From assembly GCF_001975825.1 (NCBI RefSeq), contig NZ_MTKN01000039.1, positions 1 to 64,000 of the forward strand: a DNA stretch of 64,000 bases, given 5' to 3'. Below, piece after piece: positions 28,028 to 37,251 of the stretch; within the stretch, counting starts at the first letter, position 1, and each line of letters opens with the position of its first letter. The position numbers were made by a program, and so were the translations under genes. The DNA is from [Flexibacter] sp. ATCC 35208. GTDB lineage: Bacteria > Bacteroidota > Bacteroidia > Chitinophagales > Chitinophagaceae. The notes below the pieces were generated by a model. That model did not search any database, was not told the DNA's origin, and saw only the letters and a program-made list of their open reading frames with translations.

Positions 28028-29361
28028 TATTTAAATCCTCTTGGATTAGCAACGTCGAAGTAATCGAAATCTTCAGTAGAGTTATTGGTATCTTTTAAGA
28101 TAATTCTTCCATTTACTGTTTTCAGTGTTTTACGGATCACTGACTGTGAGGAGTAAGAACCCAGTGGTGCGAATGTATAACCTGCATCAAAGGAAGCACC
28201 CAGTTTTTTAGGCACACGGTCTTCTGCTGTATTTGGCTGTATTTCTACGGCATCGATCACATACTTGTTTGGAATCTGGTAATACTTTGTAGCGGTAGAT
28301 GATGGTGTGCTGATGGTAGGGAAGTTGTACTGAGGCCAATTCTTCACTACCTGTGAGCCATCCACTTTGAAAATTACATACGCATCACGACCGTTATTAT
28401 CCAGGATCCAGTCACTACCGAAATACTGTAATACTTCCACATTTGGTACACTGATATTGTCTACGTCAGATGACAGTGCGCTGCTGAGGAAAGGGGCATA
28501 GTAGGTTTCGAAATCAGCACCGCTTAGATCTACTGTCAGGGAAGGATCTTTTACTGTGATGGTAGTACCATTGGAGCCAGTCCATGGTTCTTTGTGGTTC
28601 ATCGCTGTTTGTGCGATCACGATGCTTTCACCTGGTTGTACGGGATATGTAGTACCATTGCCAGGTATCATGAGTAGGGTACGGGTGTATACGTAATCGC
28701 TATTAGGATTAATGTCTGTAGGCATATTTACAGAATATGTCCAGTCCATCTGACCATTTGCAAGTGTATAGTAAGTGGTGTTGGTGAATGATTGTCTGCC
28801 AAACACCTGACCAATGTACATACTGTCAGCATACAATACCTTGTCACTATTGTTATAAATTTCGAAGAACTGATCGCGGTACAGCGCACCATTGGTACGG
28901 TGAGAACCGGCATAATAAATTTGTTTGATCACCCATTGACCGGTGGTACCAGCTACGAGTGTCATATTCAGCGTTACATCATTGCCCACAGCGATCGCCG
29001 TATTTTTTTCAGCAGCATTGAAGGTGATATCACTGCTGATATAAGTACCGGTGATCTGGTAGTAAGTGGTATCATCGATGGTAATGCTGGCATCAATATC
29101 ATAAGTACCTGCAGGAATACCTGTGAAGCGTGCAATACCTGAGTCATTGGAAGTTGTGCTCAGCATACTGTTGGTACCGGTGTTTGTAATTTTTACACTC
29201 ACCCCTTTTATTGGCAGTTCATATCCACTTGAATCGAGGTCATATGCAAGGTTTACGACGAGGTTCACAGGAGTTATGCCAGTAGAAACTGCTTCTTCCT
29301 TCTTACAGGAATAAATTGTAGCTATAGTGATCAGCAGGAGTAAGTAAGAGATCTTTTTCAT
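28027..29361 (-). CDS. DUF4876-like lipoprotein
   Basis: 444 residues. Lipobox TIYSC followed by KKEE. An N-terminal Ig-like/CarboxypepD-type domain is about residues 30-125 (GVSVKITNTG, GIARFTGIPAGTYDI). A larger domain follows with the aromatic-rich pattern of DUF4876 (QIYYAGSHRTNG, DQFFEIYNNSDKVLYADS). Probably exposed on the cell surface next to the receptor. It starts 5 bp after the TonB receptor gene. The ligand is unknown. Confidence 0.8.
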   Translation of the reverse strand: MKKISYLLLLITIATIYSCKKEEAVSTGITPVNLVVNLAYDLDSSGYELPIKGVSVKITNTGTNSMLSTTSNDSGIARFTGIPAGTYDIDASITIDDTTYYQITGTYISSDITFNAAEKNTAIAVGNDVTLNMTLVAGTTGQWVIKQIYYAGSHRTNGALYRDQFFEIYNNSDKVLYADSMYIGQVFGRQSFTNTTYYTLANGQMDWTYSVNMPTDINPNSDYVYTRTLLMIPGNGTTYPVQPGESIVIAQTAMNHKEPWTGSNGTTITVKDPSLTVDLSGADFETYYAPFLSSALSSDVDNISVPNVEVLQYFGSDWILDNNGRDAYVIFKVDGSQVVKNWPQYNFPTISTPSSTATKYYQIPNKYVIDAVEIQPNTAEDRVPKKLGASFDAGYTFAPLGSYSSQSVIRKTLKTVNGRIILKDTNNSTEDFDYFDVANPRGFK

Positions 29362-29366
29362 TATCT

Positions 29367-32300
29367 TTAAATTTTTACAGATAGTTCTGCTCCGAATGTA
29401 GGAGCGGTGTTGGGAAATACGTATGAGTTCGAACTGGTTTGATACCAGGGTTGATAATTGAATACATTGTAAACGTTGAAGGCAAACTTGAACCGCTGGC
29501 GGATTTCCTTACCCACGCTCATGTGGAAGTTCATGATAGGGTTGGGAGCGCTGTTGGTGTTTGTTTCAGAAGTGGGCATATACAGGTAGCCATACCTTGG
29601 ATCGTTTTTATCGAATTTTGTGATCGCCACATAGTCGTATCCGATAGTGCGGTAGGCAATGGGGATGCCATTGCTTTCTGCAGTTTTGGTTTTGCTGATA
29701 ATGGTACATTCAGCTGTGAACTGCACGATCAGACTGATCTTCGGAATATGGGTGACAGATGTAACACGCCCATTGCTGAAAGTCGTAGTACTGTTGGTAG
29801 CAGGATACAACCCCATTAGTGCGTAGTCAGATTGAGTGGTAGTTACATCTGAAGGTCTTGTTTTCCAAGTACTGGTCGTAGTTCTATAGTTCGTACTGTT
29901 AATACCGCCGCTGATGGTAAAGGAAGTAGCGATGGCCTTCACCTTTGGTGTACTTACGATCAGTTCTATCCCCCGGCTGGTAGATGCCAGAATGTTCTGG
30001 AAACTGTATCTGTTCAGCTGGTATTTTTTCATGCTATCTATTGTCACAATTGGTTTGGCGCCTTCCACATAGGTAGCAGTGTAAGCTGGAAGGCTGATCA
30101 CTTCATAGTTACCGGTGGCAGTGATGCCATTTTTGTTCCATTTGGAATACAGATTGGCGGTGACGTTGAAACCATCTTTTCTGTATTGACCGGATAGCTC
30201 CAGTGTTTGGCTTTGTGATGGCTTCAGGTTTTTATTCGTCTGATCATAACGATCCACATAGATCAGGGAATAGCTTTCTGCTTCTTTACCATTATAAGCA
30301 TTCAATAAAGGGATTTCCTGGAAAGACGGTCCGGGATAGCGTTGTGCCAGTGCCGGCGATTTAAAGGCAATACCATATGCCAGACCAACACGCAGGTTTT
30401 TGTTTACTTCATAGTTTGTATTGATACGGGGTGACCCTGTCACTTTCCCATTCTGTATATCCACTCTGCCACCTGCTCTTACGTGCAGATTGCGATCAGA
30501 CACCCGCATTTTAAATACATCTTCTGCATAAAAGCCGAAGTCCTGCTGGGGTACGATGCGGCTATAATCGTAATAACGCTCACCCATTCCTGGTGTCTGA
30601 CTGCCACTGGTACTTACATATGCCAGTAGCTGCGGTTTTTCGCCATCTGCCAGTTGCCCCAGGCCTTTGTTCCGGCCATAGTTATAGTTACCCCCGATGG
30701 TGAGGAAATGACTGATTGTACCGGTTCTGAATTCATTGCTCATATCCAGGCCGGCAGTCGCTGTAACGGGGCGGCCATCGATGATGTTGGTGCCCCTATA
30801 GATGCCGGGTGCATACGATCCTTCATGAATACCGGTAGTGGTAGCTGTCGTATATAGAATATAAGCCTTGTTCACATCGTATTCCTTGTAGGAATACTGG
30901 TGCCCTTCACTATATCGGAGATTCAGGGTGATGTTTTTTACAAAGCTGCCATTTACACGATAGTTGGCTTTGTTGGAGATGGAGAAGTTCCAGCTGTCAA
31001 AACGTACTTTGGCAGATGATTCATCGTCCGGATCTTTTTTAATCCCATCCAGGTTGCGTCCGTAATCTACGATGGTCGTACTTTTCAGGCGTTTATTTTT
31101 GCCATAAAAATTTGTCCATATTACATTGCTGGTCATTCGCTCGTATGCCTTCAGTTTCTCGCGATTATCAAAGGTGGAATTGACATAACTAAAGCTGGCA
31201 TTCATAATACCTGCTTTAGGTGAAAGGCGGAAGCCTTTTGAAAAGCTGGCGCTGGTAGCCTGGTCACGTATTTGTGTACGGAAATATCCTTTGGAGATCC
31301 CCGCCTGTCTTTCAATCACCACTGCACCATCGGTGAGGTCGCCATATCTGGCAGATGCTACTCCGGAGATGACTTCAATACTTTCTATATTATCTGGTGG
31401 AATCTGGCGCAGATCCGTACCGCCATAGGTATAATCACCGGTATAAGTCGTAGTGCCAGAACCACTCAAACCCCAGCTGTTGCCAGATGTGATAAAGGAT
31501 GAAATGCCTACTCCATACGACCCGGGATTACGGGTCTGCATGTTCATGTTATTCGTAATGTTGTTACCATCCATGATGATGGCAACACCAAATGCATTGT
31601 TCAGTTCATAGGCACCCTTTCCGTAAGTGGTGGTTTCAAAGTTGGCCCGCAGTTGTATGTTCTGCACATTCTGCAGGGAAGGTGCCTGCATGGTTCTGTT
31701 TGGGATTTGGTTCAGCAGATCGTTCAGGCTTAATGCAGGAGTTTGTTCAATCATCTCTCTCGTGATCATTAACGAAGAGTTGGAGCTTCCTTCAAAGGTG
31801 CGGTTCGCTGTTACCTCAATATTTTTTAACCGGAGACTCACTTCTTTCATGAAAACAATGGGAAGTATAGTGTCTGTAGCCAGCTGTTCTATCTTGCGCA
31901 TTTGTTGCTGGTAGCCTACATAAGAAATTTCAAGGGTAAAGGTGCTTATACCGGAGAGGAGCATGGTAAAGTTACCATAGTTGTCAGTCGTAAAGTATTG
32001 GTTCAGTTCTTTGATACGTACACTGGCGGCAGGTAGTGCGATGCCATCTTCGGTGAGTACGCGACCGGATACTACATTCCTGCTGGTAGCCGCCACTGGT
32101 GAAGGTGGCGGCGGTATGATCCTCTTTTGTGCAGGTGTGGCTGATTTGTATATCACGAGGCGATTGCCCTGCAGGCGAAAGGCCAGACCCGTACCTTTGA
32201 GCAGTGTGCTCGCAATGCTTTCGATTGACTGTTTGTCAAACGATCGTACAGGCACTGCGATGTCGTCTGCATCTGTGGGATTGAATGCGATATTCACGCC

Positions 32301-32432
32301 CGATTGTGCTGAGAGTGCCAGCAGCGCATGATCCAGCTTCCAGCCGTTCTCTGTGCGGAAGGTGATTGTTTGCGCATGGCAGACCGCTGTAATGAGCAGC
32401 AGGCAGGCTATTTTAATTACATCCTTTACCAT
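29367..32432 (-). CDS. TonB-dependent outer-membrane receptor with STN signalling domain
   Basis: 1021 residues: signal peptide (1-20), secretin/TonB N-terminal (STN) domain about 25-85, carboxypeptidase-regulatory-like domain about 115-195, plug about 210-370 (RYGDLTDGAVVIE), and a 22-strand-type barrel to the end. The STN domain is the module that contacts FecR, so this receptor should signal as well as transport. Its start overlaps the end of fecR by 20 bp. The plug is the standard FecA type rather than the long SusC type, and no SusD partner is adjacent, which argues for metal, haem or small-molecule uptake rather than polysaccharide use. Confidence 0.92.
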   Translation of the reverse strand: MVKDVIKIACLLLITAVCHAQTITFRTENGWKLDHALLALSAQSGVNIAFNPTDADDIAVPVRSFDKQSIESIASTLLKGTGLAFRLQGNRLVIYKSATPAQKRIIPPPPSPVAATSRNVVSGRVLTEDGIALPAASVRIKELNQYFTTDNYGNFTMLLSGISTFTLEISYVGYQQQMRKIEQLATDTILPIVFMKEVSLRLKNIEVTANRTFEGSSNSSLMITREMIEQTPALSLNDLLNQIPNRTMQAPSLQNVQNIQLRANFETTTYGKGAYELNNAFGVAIIMDGNNITNNMNMQTRNPGSYGVGISSFITSGNSWGLSGSGTTTYTGDYTYGGTDLRQIPPDNIESIEVISGVASARYGDLTDGAVVIERQAGISKGYFRTQIRDQATSASFSKGFRLSPKAGIMNASFSYVNSTFDNREKLKAYERMTSNVIWTNFYGKNKRLKSTTIVDYGRNLDGIKKDPDDESSAKVRFDSWNFSISNKANYRVNGSFVKNITLNLRYSEGHQYSYKEYDVNKAYILYTTATTTGIHEGSYAPGIYRGTNIIDGRPVTATAGLDMSNEFRTGTISHFLTIGGNYNYGRNKGLGQLADGEKPQLLAYVSTSGSQTPGMGERYYDYSRIVPQQDFGFYAEDVFKMRVSDRNLHVRAGGRVDIQNGKVTGSPRINTNYEVNKNLRVGLAYGIAFKSPALAQRYPGPSFQEIPLLNAYNGKEAESYSLIYVDRYDQTNKNLKPSQSQTLELSGQYRKDGFNVTANLYSKWNKNGITATGNYEVISLPAYTATYVEGAKPIVTIDSMKKYQLNRYSFQNILASTSRGIELIVSTPKVKAIATSFTISGGINSTNYRTTTSTWKTRPSDVTTTQSDYALMGLYPATNSTTTFSNGRVTSVTHIPKISLIVQFTAECTIISKTKTAESNGIPIAYRTIGYDYVAITKFDKNDPRYGYLYMPTSETNTNSAPNPIMNFHMSVGKEIRQRFKFAFNVYNVFNYQPWYQTSSNSYVFPNTAPTFGAELSVKI

Positions 32433-33345
32433 CTAAAATAATTTCGTCCTGTTGGATATTGTATGTGATTCCGTATATCAGATTGAGGTTGTCCAGAATG
32501 TCGTGAAGGTTATCACCCGTCGTAAAACTCACGGTGACACGGCATTTCAGGATACCATTGTTTTTAGTATTGAAACTTACGTGATATTGTTCCTGCAGTG
32601 ACGCTAACAGCTGACTAAGCGTTACATTGTTCAGGGTAAATTTCTGCTCCATCCAGCTGGTGTTTTCAGCGGGAATCAGCGTAGCCCGTTTCGTAGTTTT
32701 GTTTACAGACATGCCTTCTCCCTGTTGTAAAAGCTGATCTTTTACTTTTACAACACCACTTGTTACACTTACCTTTTCATCGCGCTGTGCTTTGTAACTA
32801 CGCACCTGGAAACTGGTGCCGATATCGGCTACTTCCAATCCTGTAGCAGTGGTAACGGTGAATGGATTGTTTACGTCGTGCTGAACTTCGCAGAAAATTT
32901 CACCTTCTTTGAGAATGACTTTTCTACCTGCATACTGAATAGTAGTTTTTGCATTCATCCAGATAACAGTACTGTCAGGCAGGGTCAGTTTTTTAACACT
33001 GTCCGCAGTGCTGAGAGTGATCATGGAGTCTGGCTGTAGTAGCATATAACTAATAACTGCTACGAACAAAACAGCTGCTGCAATGCTAGCACGCCTGATG
33101 ATGCGATAGATACGTGCAGGTTTATCAATTTGTCTGCGCAGCGCGTCGGTAGCAAGATTTAACTCTTCGCTGGCGCCCCAGTTATAAATACCGAGTACAA
33201 TTTCTTTGGCCTGGGCTACAATCTCAGGATGTACATTGCTGATCGTATTCCAATGATGGATAGTCGCTTCGTCTGCTTTGCCAAGGCAGTATTGAATGAA
33301 GCTGTCGTCTAGCAGTAATGTTTCTATGTTTAATGGCTGATTCAT
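32413..33345 (-). CDS. FecR-family anti-sigma/sigma-regulator
   Basis: 310 residues from ATG 33345 (MNQPLN). The frame is open to 33453, but the N-terminal cytosolic helix pattern (FIQYCLGKADEATIHHW) fits the later start. One transmembrane helix is at about 86-104. The periplasmic FecR domain (LPDSTVIWMNAKTTIQYAGR, GEIFCEVQHDVNNPFTV, GTSFQVRSY) and the C-terminal STN-like segment (LSQLLASLQEQYHVSF) follow. It relays receptor occupancy to the ECF sigma factor encoded divergently 198 bp away. Confidence 0.92.
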   Translation of the reverse strand: MNQPLNIETLLLDDSFIQYCLGKADEATIHHWNTISNVHPEIVAQAKEIVLGIYNWGASEELNLATDALRRQIDKPARIYRIIRRASIAAAVLFVAVISYMLLQPDSMITLSTADSVKKLTLPDSTVIWMNAKTTIQYAGRKVILKEGEIFCEVQHDVNNPFTVTTATGLEVADIGTSFQVRSYKAQRDEKVSVTSGVVKVKDQLLQQGEGMSVNKTTKRATLIPAENTSWMEQKFTLNNVTLSQLLASLQEQYHVSFNTKNNGILKCRVTVSFTTGDNLHDILDNLNLIYGITYNIQQDEIILDGKGCN

Positions 33346-33543
33346 ACTATATAGAGCAGGGAGAATTTTGTTTTTACCCTCATGTTTTTGAGGGAGAAAG
33401 AATTTTGTAGCGGGAAACGCCGTGCCATAAGGTGTTTCAGGGGCAATGATCAATTTGGGAAAACTTTAACAGATACATTTTTCCCGAATCCGTAAACGAT
33501 CCTTTTTTGAATGGGGTAGCTTTGCGGCTTTAATTGCCAACAC

Positions 33544-34098
33544 ATGGGAGCCAGGGGAACAGCAGAAATCCGGGCGTTATGGACGGCATTTGTAAATAAT
33601 CGTAGCGAACAGGATTTTTACGCATTGTACCGTCAGTTTTTCCCTTATTTGTTATCGATAGGATTGAAAATTACGGCTGACAGGGATCTGGTCAAAGATG
33701 TATTGAACCAGCAATTCCTGCAGTTGTGGCAGCAGCGCGAAACGTTGCAGGATATTGAATATCCGCTCACTTATGTGACGACGAGTTTCAGGCGGAAATT
33801 ATTGAAGGAAGAAGGCGCGAATTCGATCGTACAGGAACTGACAGACGAACATTTACAGCTATACACTGAACAATCTCCGGAACAGGCGTCCCTGCATCGG
33901 GAAGCTGATATTTTGCTACAACAGAGGATTACAAATGCTATTCAACGTCTTTCGGAGAGAAAACAATTATTGATCCGGTTGAAATATTTTGAAGGATTGT
34001 CTTATGCGGAGATAGCGCTGAAAACAGGGCTAGCGGAGCGGACGATTTATAATAAGGTGCATGAAGCGATCAAGGAATTGAGGAAGGAATTGAATTAA
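33544..34098 (+). CDS. ECF-type RNA polymerase sigma factor (FecI-like)
   Basis: 184 residues with sigma-70 region 2 (about 20-90, FYALYRQFFPYLLSIGLKIT) and region 4 (about 125-180, LSERKQLLIRLKYFEGLSYA, then AERTIYNKVHEAIKEL). The divergent fecR/receptor operon identifies it as the regulated sigma of this locus. A TAGCTTTG -7-like box sits at 33517-33524, 20 bp before the ATG, without a correctly spaced -33. Confidence 0.93.
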   Translation: MGARGTAEIRALWTAFVNNRSEQDFYALYRQFFPYLLSIGLKITADRDLVKDVLNQQFLQLWQQRETLQDIEYPLTYVTTSFRRKLLKEEGANSIVQELTDEHLQLYTEQSPEQASLHREADILLQQRITNAIQRLSERKQLLIRLKYFEGLSYAEIALKTGLAERTIYNKVHEAIKELRKELN

Positions 34099-34124
34099 CT
34101 TAGATTGACTTAATTATCCTAAAC

Positions 34125-34177
34125 TAACCAAAACTAAAAAGCTTTTGCCAAAGGCAAAAGCTTTTTAGTTTTGGTTA
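34125..34177. terminator. 25-bp perfect hairpin after the sigma factor gene
   Basis: Stem 34125-34149 with 34153-34177, loop AAA, every base paired. It lies 27 bp beyond the sigma factor stop and touches the next hairpin. Confidence 0.85.
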
Positions 34178-34223
34178 ACGAATCATTCATCACGGCCTTC
34201 GGCCGTGATGAATGATTCGTTAA
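34175..34223. terminator. 23-bp perfect hairpin before the end of the FAD/Fe-S dehydrogenase
   Basis: Stem 34175-34197 with 34201-34223. The apex reads GGCC-TTC-GGCC (a C-UUCG-G loop on the plus strand and C-GAA-G on the minus). It shares 3 bp with the preceding hairpin and lies 4 bp past the stop of the minus-strand gene. Confidence 0.85.
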
Positions 34224-34226
34224 AAT

Positions 34227-37157
34227 CTATTTTAATGCGTCGAATAATATTTCGATTGGATGAAGGGCTTTCTTCCCCGTTCCATCCTTCACCTGATGCC
34301 TGCAACTTGTACCCGGCGCCGCTATCAGCGTATCATCCGCCGCACTCCTTACAGCTGGAAATAAAACGAGTTCACCTATCTGCATAGATAAATCATAATG
34401 TTCCTCCTCATACCCAAACGACCCCGCCATACCACAACAGCCAGAAGCAATTACCTCCACTGAATACTGTGCCGGCAGTGATAACATATTCTTACTAAAC
34501 AATGCGGAAGACAACGCCTTTTGCTGACAATGCCCATGCAGTTTTATTTGTTTTTTCTCATCAGTAAACTGTGAAGCTTTAATATTCCCTTTCTCCGCTT
34601 CTTTATTCAAAAACTCATCAATCAGGAATACATTTTTCGCCAACGCTTTCGCTGAAGATCTCAATTCCTCCCGCGCCAGATCAGGATACTCATCTCTAAA
34701 ACTTAAAATAGCCGAAGGCTCCACACCCAACAATGGCACATTATCATTTATCACCTCACTAAAGATCCGTACATTCTGCTCTGCAAATACCCTTGCTTTA
34801 CGCAGCAACCCTTTAGACAACCATGCACGTGCACTTTCCGGATGCTCAATCATCACCACATCATATCCCAGGCGATACAACAACTGCACTGCTTTGATAC
34901 CAATATGTGTATCATTGAAGTTCGTAAACTCATCACAGAACAAATACACCTTCCTGGTGGCCACTGGCAATCCTGCCTTTATACCCGGCCACTCTTTCTT
35001 AAACCAGCGACGGAGGGTAATAGATTGTAACCCCGGCAATGAACGATCTTTCGCAAAACCAGAAGTTTTCTTAATAATATTCCCGGTTACCTTCGTACTG
35101 ATCATCCAGTTGTAAATGCCCGGTACATACTGTGCCAACCCATTCAGGCGGTTATAATTACTGATCAGCTTTGCTCTAAACGGCACCCCATTCGCATCAT
35201 AATAATGCTGCAGGAATTCCATTTTCAGTTTCGCCATATCTACATTTGAAGGACATTCAGACTTACAGCCTTTACAAGCCAGACAAAGGTCCAGTACTTC
35301 TTTGATCTCTTTATGATCGAAACGGTTTTCTTTATTGGAATGCGTCAGGAACTCACGCAGGATATTCGCCCTTGCACGGGTGGTATCCTTTTCATTGCGC
35401 GTAGCCATATAGCTTGGACACATGGTCCCACCACTCAGTTGCGTCTTACGGCAATCGCCGGAACCGTTACACTGCTCTGCGTGTTGCAGAATGGTCTGTT
35501 CCGGGAAGTGAAAGACAGTCTGAATAGGCGGTGTTTTTTGCCCTGGTGTATAACGCAACATGCTGTTCATACTCGGCGTATCTACAATCTTATTCGGATT
35601 GAAGATGTTCTCCGGATCCCACGTATACTTTACATCTCTGAGCAGCTCATAGTTTTTATCCCCGATCATCTGGCGGATGAACTCACCACGCAAGCGACCA
35701 TCACCGTGCTCACCACTCAGTGAACCTTTGTATTTCTTTACAAGTGTCGCAATCTCTTCAGCAATTTTACGGAAGAGGGCGTTCCCTTCTTCTGTTTTCA
35801 GATTGATGATTGGACGAAGGTGGATCTCACCGCTACCCGCATGTGCATAGTGCACACAGTAGAGATTATTGGCTTTTAAGACCTCGTTAAAGTCGCGGAT
35901 ATAGTCAGGCAGGTCGTAGATGTCGATAGCAGTATCTTCGATCACTGGCACCGCTTTTTCATCACCCGGCAGGTTACTAAGCAAACCAAGACCTGCTTTG
36001 CGCAGCGTCCAGATCTTCTTGGAATCAGCACCAAACAGGAGGGGGAAGTGGTAGCCCAGCCCCGCGGCTTTCAGTTCCGCAGTGAGGCGGTCGGAGATCT
36101 CTGTGATTTCATCGCGGGTATCGCGCAGGAATTCCACCACGAGTATCGCGCCGGGATCGCCCTGTACAAAGAAGCGGTTCTTGCTTTGTTCAATATTGTC
36201 TTTTGTACACTCGAGTATGTAGTGGTCGATCAGTTCACTGGCGCTGGGTTTATATTGCATGGCAATAATATTCGCACGCAGTGATTCGTCTACGTTATTA
36301 AAGTGTACGCAGAGCAGACCTGTCTCTTTTGGAGGCAGGGGCGATACGTTGATTTTAATTTCAGTGAGGAACGCGAGGGTCCCTTCGGAACCGGCAATGA
36401 GTTTACAGAAGTTAAAGTCTTCTTTACCGGCAGTGAAGGGTGCAGTTTCCAGCAACATGTCTACAGCATAACCAGTATTTCTGCGCAGGATGCTTGGCTT
36501 TGGAAATTCGCGGCGTATTTCTTCCTGGTTGGAGTGGTTACCAAGCAGGGTACGCATTTGTTTATAAACAGCGGTTTCCAGGCTGCCATCGTTCTTTTCA
36601 CAACGGGCATGAAACTCTTCGGCAGAGATGCTGTTGAACGTCACGTCCGATCCATCGCTGAGAATAGCCTTTACTTCCAGCAGGTGTTCGCGGGTACTGC
36701 CATACACAACGGAGTTGGAACCGCAGGAGTTATTGCCCACCATCCCGCCGATCATGGCGCGGTTAGCGGTCGATGTTTCAGGACCGAAGTAGAAGCCGTA
36801 TGGTTTCAGGAATAGATTGAGTTCATCGCGGATCACGCCGGGCTGAACTCGTACCCAATGTTCTTCTGTATTGATTTCGAGGATTTTGGTGAAGGTGCGC
36901 GACACGTCTACTATGATACCGTTTCCGACTACCTGTCCTGCCAGCGAGGTACCTGCCGTTCGCGGAATCAGCGACGTCTTGTTTGCCCTCGCAAATCGGA
37001 TCAGTGTTTTGATGTCTTCTTCATTGGCTGGAATAGCTACTGCCAATGGCATTTCTCTGTATGCTGAAGCATCTGTGGCGTACAGGGTACGCATGGTGTC
37101 ATCAGTGTATAACGTTCCGGTAAATTGTCCGGCAAGCTCCCTAAGCTTTTCGCGCAT
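34227..37157 (-). CDS. FAD- and Fe-S-dependent 2-hydroxyacid (D-lactate/glycolate-type) dehydrogenase, GlcD-GlcF fusion
   Basis: 976 residues. Residues 1 to about 520 form an FAD-binding oxidase module (RTAGTSLAGQVVGNGIIVDVSR, SGEHGDGRLRGEF). An Fe-S region follows with GSGDCRKTQLSGGTMCPSY and the ferredoxin-like CLACKGCKSECPSNV. The C-terminal CCG-type domain carries LHGHCQQKAL and SGCCGMAGSFGYE. This is the fused layout of YdiJ-like enzymes, which pass electrons from a 2-hydroxyacid to the quinone pool. The actual acid is not determinable. It is a single-gene unit with its own promoter. Confidence 0.92.
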   Translation of the reverse strand: MREKLRELAGQFTGTLYTDDTMRTLYATDASAYREMPLAVAIPANEEDIKTLIRFARANKTSLIPRTAGTSLAGQVVGNGIIVDVSRTFTKILEINTEEHWVRVQPGVIRDELNLFLKPYGFYFGPETSTANRAMIGGMVGNNSCGSNSVVYGSTREHLLEVKAILSDGSDVTFNSISAEEFHARCEKNDGSLETAVYKQMRTLLGNHSNQEEIRREFPKPSILRRNTGYAVDMLLETAPFTAGKEDFNFCKLIAGSEGTLAFLTEIKINVSPLPPKETGLLCVHFNNVDESLRANIIAMQYKPSASELIDHYILECTKDNIEQSKNRFFVQGDPGAILVVEFLRDTRDEITEISDRLTAELKAAGLGYHFPLLFGADSKKIWTLRKAGLGLLSNLPGDEKAVPVIEDTAIDIYDLPDYIRDFNEVLKANNLYCVHYAHAGSGEIHLRPIINLKTEEGNALFRKIAEEIATLVKKYKGSLSGEHGDGRLRGEFIRQMIGDKNYELLRDVKYTWDPENIFNPNKIVDTPSMNSMLRYTPGQKTPPIQTVFHFPEQTILQHAEQCNGSGDCRKTQLSGGTMCPSYMATRNEKDTTRARANILREFLTHSNKENRFDHKEIKEVLDLCLACKGCKSECPSNVDMAKLKMEFLQHYYDANGVPFRAKLISNYNRLNGLAQYVPGIYNWMISTKVTGNIIKKTSGFAKDRSLPGLQSITLRRWFKKEWPGIKAGLPVATRKVYLFCDEFTNFNDTHIGIKAVQLLYRLGYDVVMIEHPESARAWLSKGLLRKARVFAEQNVRIFSEVINDNVPLLGVEPSAILSFRDEYPDLAREELRSSAKALAKNVFLIDEFLNKEAEKGNIKASQFTDEKKQIKLHGHCQQKALSSALFSKNMLSLPAQYSVEVIASGCCGMAGSFGYEEEHYDLSMQIGELVLFPAVRSAADDTLIAAPGTSCRHQVKDGTGKKALHPIEILFDALK

Positions 37158-37180
37158 ATTAATCTTCCCTTTTCAGAAGG

Positions 37181-37212
37181 CAAAAGTAAGGTTTAGATTG
37201 CTGGAATGCAAA
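37181..37212 (-). promoter_or_regulatory. Promoter of the FAD/Fe-S dehydrogenase gene
   Basis: Minus strand: -33 TTTG (37212-37209), 20-nt spacer, -7 TACTTTTG (37188-37181), about 24 nt before the ATG at 37157. Confidence 0.75.
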
Positions 37213-37251
37213 TGAGTGATTTTGTTAGATTTTATCTAATTTTTATAAAAT

